A DNA stretch of 64,000 nucleotides from positions 124,001-188,000 of the forward strand of contig OZ037894.1 of NCBI GenBank assembly GCA_964035575.1. Reading direction: 5' to 3'. The position numbers and the translations under genes are program-made. Positions 43,242-54,374 of the stretch are shown here, in pieces. The notes under the pieces were generated by a model that saw only the letters and a list, made by a program, of their open reading frames with translations, did no database searches and was not told the DNA's origin. Position 1 is the stretch's first letter, and every line of letters begins with the position of its first letter. This stretch comes from Rhynchopus sp. YZ270_cl-10 (lineage: Eukaryota > Euglenozoa > Diplonemea > Diplonemida > Diplonemidae).

Positions 43242-43262
43242 CTGAGGAAAGGGGGTGGTGTG
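43242..43262 (-). promoter_or_regulatory. Predicted splice acceptor of the phosphatase gene
   Basis: Minus strand CCACCCCCTTTCCTCAG precedes AGCACAAC and the ATG. Pyrimidine tract and CAG match a consensus 3' splice site; no upstream donor exon is apparent. Confidence 0.6.
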
Positions 43263-43411
43263 GTGTAGTGTTGGGGGAGGGGGGGAAGCCTTCCGAAACA
43301 AAGCAACTCTTCTGCAGTCGTATTCTGCAAGACCCACACACCCCTCCAGAAAGGGCCTTATTGAATAGAGTTAGTAGGTTAGTTTGAGGCGAAATGTGAG
43401 GAAATCAAAAT

Positions 43412-43470
43412 TCCACTTGAAATACAAACGCCCTCTCTCTTGCCTAGAGAGTCGTACCTCAATCAAAACT
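43412..43470. repeat. Dispersed motif, copy B (43.4 kb)
   Basis: CTTGAAATACAAACGCCCTC, then GTCGTACCTCAATCAAAA: same order as the copies at 25081 and 45667 but with an altered middle that itself forms TCTCTTGCCTAGAGA. Confidence 0.6.
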
Positions 43471-44917
43471 GTGAGAGCGAAAACTCAAGCGGGAGGCTGA
43501 TTATGGAGGGAAAGGTGGTGGGAAGAGGATGTCTTGTGTTGGTGCGTCTGAGTGTTTTATTTTTTTTCTTCTTCTTTTTTTTTGCCTTTTTTTTCCAGGA
43601 AGGCACCCTGAGGAGGAAGGTGGCACACATAACAAATAGCAACAGTGGCGGTGAAGGCCTTGTCTGTTTTCTGCCGACGCAGGCATTGGAGAAAAAGGGG
43701 AACCTGAATGAACGGGCATGAGAGGGACACGAACATATCTTCTTTACTTTGCACAAAAAAAAAATGGGATGTTTATTTTGAAAATGTATTGAAGTTGGCA
43801 CCTTTAAGACTGCTTTGCTTTTGGTATATCTTTTGAGAAATGAACAGTGGCGTGAGGGGGGGGTTTGAAAATACGCGGGGGAGGGAAAACATTCCCTAAA
43901 ATAAAGGGAGGGTTGTACAGTCGATACTGCAGTTCACAAAGTTAAACCTCCCCACCTGAAATGCGAGTTTGAAACAATAGTTTGAAGGGGAAAAAAGGGG
44001 GGAAACAGGAAAAAAAGAAAAAGAAAAAAGAAAACACACACATCACCCTTCTATTGCCCACAGACCAGGCCAGAAAGTGGTGCATTTTTCTTGCTCCCAT
44101 GTGCGCTTCAAAAATGTGGCTTCTGGTAAAGTAAAACAGATAAATACGAACAGGAGAGAAAGAGAGAGCGAGAGAAGGGAGGGAGGGAGGGAAGAAGAGA
44201 AGAGAACAGGCACCCTTCGAAGCCAATGCATTCATTTTCCTGATGTCTAAAGACAACAGGGAAAAAAAAAATGCCACATACAGCGGATGGCAAGGGGTCA
44301 CTCTTTTTTTCATACAGAAGGCGTATAGCATTTGTTTTCACGCCCTGTGTATGTTTTTTTTTTTTCTTTCCCATAAAAAGGGGGAGGACATCAAGGGGGG
44401 TGTCATCTTGTGGGGATGGGGGTGCAAATTCACATGGTTACACATTCTCTTCATACACGCTGGAAGTTTGATATTTTTTTTTTTTTTTGTATTTTTTTTT
44501 CCCCCCCTCTTACTGGTCACCAATGCAATATCTACTTTTTTGTTGTTGTTGAAACATGGGATAATCCCTACCTCAACCGATCTCCCAAAAATGCATCTGT
44601 CGTTACATTAACAGCAGTGTAGACTGATTGAGGGGGTTTGCATTGCACAGTGTAGACACCCGATGCATAAGCTCACCTTTTTTTTTTTTTGTTATGTCCA
44701 CATCACTTATCACCTACTGGAATAAAGTGACTGTCGACACAAAAAAGAGAGAAAAAAATTTGAGAGTATCTGAAGCAAACTGTTGAGAAGAAACACACAA
44801 CCTCCAGATAAACAGCGCATACCAGCGTCTCCATTTTAGAGACTTGCTGGGTTTTGGAACTCTGTGCAATGCACAGTTCCGCTGGGGGAGGGGCAGTAAT
44901 GATTGCTGAAAAAAATC

Positions 44918-44953
<36 letters not shown>

Positions 44954-45666
44954 CTTCCTGTTCGCGTTGTGCTCTACGTAATTACATGTGTATTTACACT
45001 CAAAACAAGCGCTTTCGCTGGGGGGTAAAAGTGGGCTGGGAAAGGGACCGAATTGAAGATACAAACATGACAAGGATGAACACAACCAGGGGGGATGGGC
45101 ACCACTAAAAAAAAAGACCGCTTGAAAGATGCGCTTCGTTACACATCTCACATATTTAAAAAAAAAGAATACCCCCATTTCACATACACTAGGGTAGAAC
45201 CTAGGCTCATGACCTCAGCTGCCTGAAACAAAAAAAGGGGGGAAAACACTTGAACATGCCTCTCTTGTCCGCACATCAAAATGTCTTGCTGTTGTATTTG
45301 GCAATCACCTCAGAAATAGTAACTCTGATAAGGAAAAGGAAAAAAAGGTGGTTCCGTTGATTGCAACATCAGAAATAAAACCTCCGTACAGAAGGTTGGA
45401 CGGGCTTAGCAGAGAGAGGGGGAGAGAAGGTAGCACGGGAATGGACAACAAACTGTAGTTGTCGATGCAGGCACCACTGACTGACCCACGATGCCAGCCA
45501 TCCGAATCAAAGCATCAAGTACCCTGCAGCCTACAACAGCAGATGTAAAAAGGAAACCTAACGGCTTGCATGAAGAAGACAAATAGTAGTTGAAACGTGC
45601 TAAAACGCATCTCAGTCGAGCTCATGCAACAAAATAACCAACCAACGTTTAAAGGAGGGGGGAAAA

Positions 45667-45710
45667 AGTAGAGTTGAAATACAAAAGCCCTCTCGTGACA
45701 GTGTACCTAA
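45667..45710. repeat. Dispersed motif, copy B (45.7 kb)
   Basis: GTAGAGTTGAAATACAAAAG, then CCCTCTCGTGACAGTGTACC. It matches 25081-25122 with one or two indels, although the surrounding sequences are unrelated. Confidence 0.75.
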
Positions 45711-45876
45711 AATAAACGGGAAAAAAAGCAAGCGATAACATGCACACACCGCCGGGGAAAACGGCGTAGTGGGGAGGTGATGTGAAGGGGGGGAGAGAGG
45801 TTGGGTAAGAGTATAGAACAGAACCAAAAAGTAAGAAAAAAAGTATAATATTTATCAAAAACGAGGTCTCTTCACG

Positions 45877-45914
<38 letters not shown>

Positions 45915-46500
45915 GTTTCCTTCTTCTCTTCTGGGGAAAAGATAAAAAAAAAATCGTATCAAAAATAAAAACGGGCTCCACATCACCAAAAAAGGCAGTG
46001 AAGTTGACACACAAGATGATAGTGCAAAACGCCTCTGGGACGCAGGCACTGACACTCTGTGGGGTTATCGAACCCCCTGGAAGTGCTGTAAAAAAAATGG
46101 GGGGGCGGTATGCTCTTCACCTTTTCCCTATCCTGACCACTTACCCATTATGGATGGATGGCATGCAGTCGACATCGGAGGTTACTCACTTTGACCCCGT
46201 TCATGGACGATCGAAGTGAATCTGGAGATGACGTTTCAACGTGAACCATGAAATATACCTAACGCAGTTGCGAGAGAGAAGCAAATAGGGACCACAAACA
46301 GGAACTACACGCGGTTGTTCATTCATTTTTGTTAATTTTTTTTTTCCCCCAAATTTTCACAAAACACACACACACAGAAGAACGTGAAAAAGGGGGATAG
46401 GGGGGAGGGGGATAAAGCTGGGGTTGCAGAGAAAAAAAAAATCACAAAAGGCTGATCTCCTTCCAGTATTTTCGTTTTTTTTTCATTCGATAAATTCTCG

Positions 46501-46572
46501 TTTTCAACAAAAAAGCCTTGGTTGTATTTTAGTGCACTACACGTGAGGATGAGGTACACTATGGGCTTTAAA
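46501..46572. repeat. Dispersed hairpin motif, copy A4
   Basis: Outer pair AAAGCC / GGGCTTT and inner pair AGTG / CACT enclose GAGGATGAGGTACACT. Its reverse complement shares AGTGTACCTCA with motif B, which links the two motif groups. Confidence 0.65.
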
Positions 46573-46970
46573 TTAAAAAAAAAAAAATAGTTTCTTTTTT
46601 TGGTTTTTTTTGATGCTCGCTCAGCCGGCCCAATGGGAACTCAGCTGTAGAGAATCAACACACAAAGCCCTCAAGAGTGTGTGAAACGACGTGGTGGCGA
46701 GCGAGAGAAAATAGAAACTTAACACTCATCACACGATAAAACCCATGGGAGAGGTTGTGGTGAAACGCACACACCTCGACCTGTTTGGTGAGGAGTGGCT
46801 CTGCAACGCGGTTCTTCCCTAGAACCGCAAAGTGTGTTCAAAGTGCGTTGTTTCTATTTCCTCCTTCATTTCATGAGGTGACAGAAAAAAATAAGACCTG
46901 TTGCAATCTCCAATGCACAAGCAGTCGGAACAAAAGGGGGGGAAATCTTCTTTCTCTCTTTTTCTTTTTT

Positions 46971-47022
46971 TTGAAAACTTGATTGTTTTAGTGTAGACAC
47001 CCGAAGATGAACTCCACTATAC
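46971..47022. repeat. Dispersed hairpin motif, copy A2
   Basis: Almost identical to 9265-9314, including the whole core GACACCCGAAGATGAACTCC and CACTAT. Confidence 0.8.
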
Positions 47023-47880
47023 TACACGCTTCTAGGTAATGCCCGAATTGCTCCAGGCAATTTTTTTTTTTTTTCTTTTTGATGAGCTTCTGTCTCCCTT
47101 TTCCACCTACACCTTGTTGCCACCGACATAACGTTGTTTGAAAGAAACAGGCATCCCTCCATCCACCCCATCGCATAACAGAAGTATGAGGGAATGCAGG
47201 TACTGGCCATAAGGCTCAAACCCTCGGAACAACAAGGCTCCTCGAAGTGGTACGCCCGCCAGTCCATTCGTCGTATAGACACCCCCACCTCTAACAATGA
47301 CCAACAAACCAGGTCATGATGTCGCAGACTCATGACCCGGACGATTAGTTCTTTTAGAATTTGATTTTTTTTTGCAGAGGCTTGTACACATTCAAAAATA
47401 TAAAATAAAAAGAAGACACGGGCCTGGGTCCATATCCTTTTCAATAACAAAATGTGTAAGCAACACGTATTCTTTGTAAACACTCTCAACCGCAGTTGAA
47501 GTGTAGTGACGTTTTATTTTTGTATTTATTTTGATTCGTTCACACTTTCCGGAAATCGAAACCTTTTCTCCAAAAACACGACATATAAAAATAGTAATAA
47601 AAACAACACATCTCACACTCATTGACAAAAAAAAAAAAAGAAGGGTATTTTTTAATACAAAAAAAATAAAAAGAGAAAAACATAAACTAAACTTTGCATC
47701 CTCTGTTTCACACACTCTTTTCTTCTTTTTTTTCCTTTTTTTCCTCTTTTTTTTTGATGATCTCCTGTCTGCCAAACAATATCCACTACCCTTGTACTTT
47801 TTAAAAAGGAAATTCAGGGGAGAGTTTTCTGCTGACAATGTTCTTTTTGTTTTTTTTGTTTGTTTTTTGGAATGCTTTTT

Positions 47881-50445
47881 TTACTCCGAATCGTTCTTTT
47901 TGCTGGTGTCGTAGCTTTTTGCCTTCACGATTGCGCTGGTGAGACCGCTCTTGCCGTCGTCCTCAGATTCGTACTGCTGTGCGGTGCTTGAGGATATGAG
48001 GCCTTCATTGCTTGGTGCTGCAGAACCGCTTTGGATGTCCATGTTTGATGGGAAGTCTTCGACGGAGGGGTGGCGGGGGATGGCGAAGCGTGCGTCGTCA
48101 CGGAGGTCTGTGTCGAAGAGACTCGCGTCCTCGAGGTGCACAAGACACTTGCGTGCAATGAGTCCTGCAGGGTGGTTGTTGTTGTCCGTCACAACCAAGT
48201 GGCGCAGACCCAACTCCCTAAAGATTGTGTACACCCTCGGCAGAGGCGTCGTCCGCAGCACAGTGAACGGATGCTTGTCCATGTAGCGCGCAAGGTTTAT
48301 TCTCTGCGTCAGGTCCTTCGACGACAGCGTCAATGCATACGTCTGAGGCTTCATAATGACACGCTCCAGGGCAGACTTCATGAAGTCCTCAAACTGCAGG
48401 TCCGGGCACTCACCCCACGCACCCTTGCGCAGGATGATCATCAGGTATCTGCGCAGGACCAGTCCACGTAGGGGCTCGTTGAGTGTGCCGCCATCTGTGA
48501 TGATGAAGCCCTGGTGGTACGGCTTCTGCTTCAGGATGTCCAGGACCTCGTTGACGGTGGGGCGTGTGCGGATGACCGCCAGGTCGACTTCGTTCATGAC
48601 CTCCTCTGCAGTGGCCAGGTCCAGCCTGTCGTCCTCAAGCTCGCGCTCCATGAGGGGAACACCGTTGAAGTGGATATGCTCGTCGTAGATGCCGTGGTTG
48701 AATAGGTCGCCCACAACCTTCGCCGTGCACGTCACGATCATCAGCGGGATGACTAGCGTCGCGTTTCCTGTCGCCTCCATAACAATGACAGAAAGAGACA
48801 CCGTCATCCGCACCATACCCGCAAGTACACCTGCCGCACCGAACGCAGCGTACGACCCGTACGAGAGGTCTGCATTCGTCGAGTCGGAGACAAGTTGACC
48901 AAAAATACGTCCAACTGTGGCACCAAGTGCAAGTCCGGGGAGGAACAGCCCAGAGGGGACCTGGATCCCGTACGTCATGACAGTCAAGAAAAAGTACGGC
49001 ACCAAATGAAGGAACAGTGTGTTGTAGTCGATCGACCCCTTGAAGTGGAGCATGTGGCGGATGTTCGACTCCGTCTGCGAGAAGTACAGGGTCGCCATGT
49101 TGTTGTACTCGCCTGCCGTCTGGTTGCACCCGTAGTGGCGGAGCACAGTGTCGTCGGGGTCGGCGTCTGTGAAGGCTGCGTTTGGGTCTGGGTCGCACTG
49201 GTAGAACCTGGAGGTGAGGATGAAGAGAATTGTCGAGACAAGAAAGTTCACTACGAGGACCTGCAGGATCTGCCTGTACTTGATCTTCTTGATGTAGATG
49301 GAACGCCACTTTGTGATCTTCAGGTTCAGCGCGTTGAAGGCAGCCCCAAGCAGTCCACCAAGAGCACCCAAGACCATGCACAGTGGAAGCTCCCATACTT
49401 CGTACTTACCCTGCACCACTCCAAAGTCGGTCAGCCCCGAAGCAGGGTCGAGAGGGTCCTGGAACTTGTAGTAAATGTTCATAATCAACACCGAGAACGC
49501 GGACGAGCAGAACACCATGACAGACATCTCAAGGTTCCAGAAGGAACCAACTTCCTCCACAGCAAAGAGCACACCACCCACAGGTGCACCGAACGCAGCC
49601 GCAACACCTGCAGCAGCACCGGCGGTGACGAAAAGGTTCTTGTCTCTGTCGCCACGATATTCCTTGAAGAACCCTGTGTCGAAGTTCAGCTTCGAAGACT
49701 TCCCTGTGGCAACCCCACCACCAATGATGGCACCACTGTGAATCATTGGACCCTCCTTTCCACACGGCAGTCCGCTTGCCACTGAGAAGAGAATGCCCAC
49801 AGCCTTCGCAATCAACGTTCTGAAACGCACAACGTGGTATACTCGGATACCGTTAAGGTAGCACTTCACCTCTGGGATCCCACTGCCGGCAGCAAGCGGC
49901 TCCACGAACACAACAAAGAGTGAGGAGATGAAGGCAAGTGTCATGTTCATTGCAAGGAAGATCGCGTACGGCTTGCCGAACGGCACCGTACCCGGGTCTG
50001 TCGGGTCAGTCTCCATGTAGTCCCCCACCCAACGCCATTTGTACTTCGTGATTTCGCTGATGCCCTTGTCGATGAGGAAGGCGCACGTCCCTGTGAGGAT
50101 CCCAATGAGGGAAAGCAGGAACCAGATCTTCACGTACTTCACGGCCTGCTGTTTGGCTGTGATGGTGGCCTTGGATGAGAGGTGCTTTTCTCTGTTTTCC
50201 CTGAGGAGGTCGTTTTCGACGTCGTGGAAGTCGAGCGACTCGTAAGTAAACTTCGCCTTGCTGACCCACTTCAACTTGCGCTGGTGGATGGAGGCTTGGA
50301 TGCGTGCGGTCGAGCCACGAGCAGCGCGCATCTTCGACAGCGCAACGTGTGCAGCACCCCCGTCCTCCTCGTTGCTGTCGTCATCATACGGCGGGTCGCT
50401 GTATGTCGGCGTCTCATTGAACGACCGGTTCAACTGCTTCCACAT
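47881..50445 (-). CDS. CLC-family chloride/proton antiporter with two CBS domains
   Basis: 854 residues, a full-length eukaryotic intracellular-type CLC. The selectivity and gate motifs are intact: GSGIPEVKCYLNG (about 186; Ser, so chloride-type rather than nitrate-type GPGIP), GKEGPMIHSG with the gating Glu (about 229), AVEEVGSFW carrying the proton-pathway Glu (about 296), and GLFLPGLALGATVGRIFG (about 498). Two CBS domains follow at about 610-680 and 720-775. Both glutamates argue for 2Cl-/H+ exchange rather than a channel, as in human CLC-3 to CLC-7 of endosomes and lysosomes. The N-terminus is polar and acidic (PPYDDDSNEEDGG). The start MWKQLNRSF is the first in-frame ATG; an acceptor-like CAACAG lies 23 nt upstream with a weak pyrimidine tract. 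Confidence 0.93.
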   Translation of the reverse strand: MWKQLNRSFNETPTYSDPPYDDDSNEEDGGAAHVALSKMRAARGSTARIQASIHQRKLKWVSKAKFTYESLDFHDVENDLLRENREKHLSSKATITAKQQAVKYVKIWFLLSLIGILTGTCAFLIDKGISEITKYKWRWVGDYMETDPTDPGTVPFGKPYAIFLAMNMTLAFISSLFVVFVEPLAAGSGIPEVKCYLNGIRVYHVVRFRTLIAKAVGILFSVASGLPCGKEGPMIHSGAIIGGGVATGKSSKLNFDTGFFKEYRGDRDKNLFVTAGAAAGVAAAFGAPVGGVLFAVEEVGSFWNLEMSVMVFCSSAFSVLIMNIYYKFQDPLDPASGLTDFGVVQGKYEVWELPLCMVLGALGGLLGAAFNALNLKITKWRSIYIKKIKYRQILQVLVVNFLVSTILFILTSRFYQCDPDPNAAFTDADPDDTVLRHYGCNQTAGEYNNMATLYFSQTESNIRHMLHFKGSIDYNTLFLHLVPYFFLTVMTYGIQVPSGLFLPGLALGATVGRIFGQLVSDSTNADLSYGSYAAFGAAGVLAGMVRMTVSLSVIVMEATGNATLVIPLMIVTCTAKVVGDLFNHGIYDEHIHFNGVPLMERELEDDRLDLATAEEVMNEVDLAVIRTRPTVNEVLDILKQKPYHQGFIITDGGTLNEPLRGLVLRRYLMIILRKGAWGECPDLQFEDFMKSALERVIMKPQTYALTLSSKDLTQRINLARYMDKHPFTVLRTTPLPRVYTIFRELGLRHLVVTDNNNHPAGLIARKCLVHLEDASLFDTDLRDDARFAIPRHPSVEDFPSNMDIQSGSAAPSNEGLISSSTAQQYESEDDGKSGLTSAIVKAKSYDTSKKNDSE

Positions 50446-50715
50446 TTTTTTAACGGAGAGGATTTTGCTGTTGTGTTTTGATAATAAAAAACCCCACCCC
50501 TCCCCTAGGTGCTCCTATGCCTGTGTGGGTGGTGTTGAAGGTGTAAAAATGGTGGTGAGCGAGGAGCAAGTAAAGAGTGAATGGGGGAGGGAGGGTGACC
50601 GAGGGAGGGGCGACAAGAGGGTAGTACGAGGGGGTGCTATTGGACAGTGGAGATAAAGATATACAACAGTGGTGCACACACATCTTCTGAAGGGGGAGAT
50701 GTATGATGAAGCACA

Positions 50716-50964
50716 AGTGAGGTGATCCAGTCACGCCTTTTCACACGTTTTCACATGGTTTCACGGTGTCAAAAAGTGTGTACGAAAGTGAAAAAGAAAA
50801 AAAAAACTGCTTCACGCACTCTGAGTGGATTCCTCCAGAAAAAAAACTTGGTGTTTTGACATGGTTTTCACACGTCTTCTCTTGGTTTCACATATTTTCA
50901 CTTGTTTCCACACATTTTCACGGTGTGAAAACGTGCGGAAAAGTGTGCGCTGGATCACCTCAAC
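50716..50964. mobile_element. 249-bp terminal inverted-repeat element (MITE-like)
   Basis: Left end GTGAGGTGATCCAGTCACGC, right end its rough complement GCGCTGGATCACCTCAAC. The inner arms share TTTTCACACGTTTTCAC. AAGCAC flanks both sides (50710-50715 and 50965-50970), a candidate 6-bp target duplication. The interior repeats TTTTCACA-type strings and encodes nothing. Confidence 0.65.
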
Positions 50965-51059
50965 AAGCACCAAAGGCAAAAAGAGGGGTAGGTGTCAGGG
51001 TAGAAGGGTGTATCGTAGCATACTAGTGCGAAGCCTCACCTTACGGATCAACTTTACCA

Positions 51060-51865
51060 CACAAGTTCCTTAACACTCTGTGTTAAGGTTTTTAAGGTTG
51101 CTTTTGTGGCGTACCCCCGCGCCTCTGTGGCACCCCCACCCCCAGACGGGGTACCCCCAAAAATGACATTTCTCGCAGATACGCCAAAGTGTAAGATTTT
51201 TTCGGCATTGGAAAGATAGGGCCAAAAATCGAGTTATTACTAAATCAGATCGCTGAGAGATTAGTTTTTAATTCCTATTTTCGTGTCGCGAGTTTACGTG
51301 TAAAATGCCTTAGGAACCGTGCGTTCCTTAAGGGTTCTTAAGGATTCTACAGGCAAAACAGGCGTTTTGGCCAAAAACACGGTTTTTTCAGGCAGGTAAC
51401 CGGGTTTGCGGCTTGGGAAACGTGCCAACGCGGTGTAAGAACCATGCGTGGGGGTTTGTAACCACTCGTTGCGTTGGTTGCGTTGCGTTCGCTACGTAGC
51501 GTTGGTTGCATACAGATCGCTACGTACACATCGGTTACGTTGTGTTGCATGCGTTGCGTTCGTTGTGTAGAGATCGTTCCGTACAGAGCGCAACGTACAG
51601 AGCGGTTGCACTGCGTTGGCTGTGTTCGGTTGGTTACGTTCGTTGCGTTCCGATCGTTGCGTACACACCGGTTCCGTTGCGTTGGATGCGTTGCGTTCGT
51701 TGCATACAGATCGTTACATGCACATCGGTTGCGTTGTGTTCTTTGTGTTTCTTGCCACATGTTCGTGGGAATCTTGGGAATCTGTTCGTTTCTTTTCAGA
51801 TCTTTGCATACATCAACCACGATCAATAGGGAGTGTTAAGGATTAGCAAAACTAAATTCTGACTG
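51060..51865. repeat. Copy of the subtelomere-like repeat family, inverted part
   Basis: It opens with TCCTTAACACTC...GTGTTAAGG, passes through AGGCAAAACAGGCGTTTTGG and AACCGGGTTTGCGGCTTGGG, then a TTGCGTTCGTTGC-type array (51474-51720), and closes with GGGAGTGTTAAGGATTAGC. The same order recurs at 57.7-58.7 and 58.7-59.5 kb. Confidence 0.8.
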
Positions 51866-52417
51866 CAATTCAAATAAAACCTTGTAACACCCAGGTCAGT
51901 CAAACGCATTACCCCAGTAAACAGCTCAGTACCCCAGAGAGTCTGTTACATGTTAAAAGAACAGCTCTCTCGTCTGTCAATCGGTCTGTGTATGGTTTGC
52001 ACGTCACGGTACACGACGATACACACAACGATATGCATAAGCAATACACCCTTCGTGTGCACCTTAAGCATTCTCCGGGATTAACGCCATCTCGTGGGAC
52101 GCAACACCTGCCCGCAGTGACACTTCGCTGGCACTTGTGGTTTATAAAGCGACATTCGACACGTGAGTTACACACAACGGTCTTCGACAACGATACACAC
52201 AACCCTATATAGATGCGATATAGGCATTAACCGCAGCGTGTGGTTACCAAACGCAGCCGTGTACGTGCCACGCACGGCCCTCACACCTCGCCGCGGCTTT
52301 ACCCAAGCCGCAAACCAGCATCAGTTCCTTAACACTCGGTGTTAAGGTCTTTAAGGTTGCTTCACCACCCCACCCTCCCACCCCACCCCCCCCCCCAGGG
52401 TGGGTTTCGGCCATTTG
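51866..52417. repeat. Diverged fragments of the same repeat family
   Basis: Pieces such as CGCAACACCTGC...GTGACACTTCGCTGG, TTAACCGCAGCGTGTGGTTA and the TCCTTAACACTCGGTGTTAA module appear in diverged or rearranged form; no gene. Confidence 0.6.
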
Positions 52418-53285
52418 AGTTGACGGTCTTGAAAACACTTCGCTGGCTGGTGTGTCAAACGGTATGTGTATGGTTTGCACGTAACGCTCTACGTATACGA
52501 TACACACAACGCTATGCATAAGCGATACACGGTTCGTGTGCGGCGTAACGCATGCAACGAACGCAACGCAACCCATACGTAGCGATCTGTATGCAACGAA
52601 CGCAACGCTTCCAACGCAACGCAACCGATGCATACGTTACGAGCGGTCTGTACGAAAGCATGCTACGGGTTTAACGCCATCGCGTTAACGCAACACCTGC
52701 GCCGCTGTGACACTTCGCTGGCTCGTGTGGTTGTGATAACGGAACGGTCTACACGTGCGTTACACACTACGGTGTTCGTATACGATACACACAACGCTAT
52801 GTACATGCGTTGCACGCGTTAACCGCAACGGATGGTTACCAAACGCAGCCCACCTTCGGTGGGCTGCTGCAACTCGTGCCGTGTGTGACCCATGCATGGT
52901 TCTCACACCGCGCTGGCACGTTTCCCAAGCCGCAAACCCGGTTAGCTGCCTGAAAAACCGGGTTTTCGGCCAAAACGCCTGTTTTGCCTGTAGAACCCTG
53001 TAGAAGCCTTAAGAAACACGTGTATAAAAGGGGTACTCGTGACACCCTTGTGTCAGGGTCTCTAACGGTTTAACGCTTCGCTGAGCCTATACACCCCCCA
53101 AAAAGTGTCCGATCTTTCCAAAGAAAAAGTTTTTTCGGCTGTGCGAAGCTTCTACACCCTCTAAAAAAAACCGGTTTTTGGTCGGATCCAGCAGGGGGGA
53201 GGGGGAGACTGAAGGGGGTTAGACTGGGGGGGTGGCCGGAACAGCAACCTTTAAAAACTAGAAAACACAAGTGTTTTCTAGAATT
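52418..53285. repeat. Repeat unit U1 (about 0.87 kb)
   Basis: It begins GAGTTGACGGTCTTGAAAAC and ends with the palindrome CTAGAAAACACAAG/TGTTTTCTAG, with the same internal order as U3-U5: GCAACG array, GTTAACCG hairpin (GCAGCCCACC-TTC-GGTGGGCTGC), AAACCGGGTTT motif, TATA box, stem structure. Confidence 0.85.
53023..53149 (+). ncRNA. Candidate structured RNA, copy 1
   Basis: TATAAAAG (53023) is followed by GACACCCTTGTGTC, then a long-range stem GCTTCGCTGAGCC (53075-53087) / GGCTGTGCGAAGC (53137-53149), enclosing the conserved loop string GTCCGATCTTTCCAAAG. Strand is assumed from the TATA orientation. Function unknown. Confidence 0.35.
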
Positions 53286-53370
53286 TTTTGGTCGCAAACC
53301 GCCTAGTACTTTTTTTGCTGTAAAAACGTGTAAAAAAAAAAAGCACCTGTTTAGGCGGGTTTTTGGGCCA

Positions 53371-53700
53371 GAAACCGGTTTTTAGGGCCCATACGCGTGC
53401 ATGCGGCGTGCGAAACGCATCTAGGGGGTGTTTTGACCATATATGGGTCATATACAGAGGTGCACACGTGCCTTTGCAGTACCACGTTTTTACACGTAAA
53501 AACGGCAAAGGCGTTTGTGGTCAAAAACCACACAGAAACCGGTTTTTAGGAGGCACACGCGTGCATGCGGCGTGCGAAACGCATCCAGGGAGTGTTTTGA
53601 CCACGTATGGGTCACACACAGTCGTGCACACGTGCCCTTTGCAGTGCCACGCAACCCATGTTTGTACACCAAAAAACGGTAAAGGCGTTGGTGGGTAAAA
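53371..53700. repeat. About 165-bp direct duplication
   Basis: ACCGGTTTTTAG, GCATGCGGCGTGCGAAACGC, GTGTTTTGACCA and GTGCACACGTGCC occur twice about 165 bp apart with moderate divergence. Confidence 0.75.
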
Positions 53701-53849
53701 ACCACACAGAAACCCACACAGACTGGTTTAGCCACGCAACTGGCGCGAGTCTGAGCACCCCACCGCAGCCAGGCTGGCTTTTGGAACCACTCGTTGCGTT
53801 CTTAACGTTGCGTTCCGAGTGTTACGTACGCATCGGTTGCGTTGGGTTG

Positions 53850-54360
53850 GATGCGTTGCGTTCGTTGCATACAGATCGTTACGTATGCATCGGTTGCGGT
53901 GCGTTCGTTGCGTTGCGTTCGTTGCATAAAGATCGTTACGTATGCATCGGTTGCGGTGCGTTCGTTGCGTTGCGTTGCGTTGCTTGCGTTGCATACAGAT
54001 CGTTACGTATGCATCGGTTGCGGTGCGTTCGTTGCGTTGCGTTCGTTGCATAAAGATCGTTACGTATGCATCGGTTGCGGTGCGTTCGTTGCGTTGCGTT
54101 GCGTTGCTTGCGTTGCATACAGATCGTTACGTATGCATCGGTTGCGGTGCGTTCGTTGCGTTGCGTTCGTTGCATAAAGATCGTTACGTATGCATCGGTT
54201 GCGGTGCGTTCGTTGCGTTGCGTTGCGTTGCTTGCGTTGCATACAGATCGTTACGTATGCATCGGTTGCGGTGCGTTCGTTGCGTTGCGTTCGTTGCATA
54301 CAGATCGTTACGTATGCATCGGTTGCGGTGCGTTCGTTGCGTTGCGTTGCATCGGTTGCG
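53850..54360. repeat. 124-bp tandem repeat (about four copies)
   Basis: Each copy contains GATCGTTACGTATGCATCGG twice plus GTTGCGTTGCGTTGCGTTGC-type filler; copies start about 124 bp apart and are nearly identical. It is a local expansion of the TTGCGTTCG array found in inverted orientation in the other units. Confidence 0.9.
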
Positions 54361-54374
54361 TTGCGTTGTACGCG

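Larger units (their letters stand above)
43263..47880. other. 4.6-kb spacer with several dispersed motif copies
   Basis: No gene recognised. Features seen: motif copies at 43412-43470, 44640-44680, 45667-45710, 46501-46572 and 46971-47022; a T run of about 31 nt near 44923-44953; CT/GA runs at 45875-45920. A T-arm-like GGGGTTATCGAACCCC near 46062 has no surrounding cloverleaf. Confidence 0.6.

Noticed and set aside
46055-46085. T-arm-like GGGGTTATCGAACCCC, possible tRNA
   Set aside because: No matching acceptor, D or anticodon arms could be drawn around it, and the fifth T-stem pair fails.
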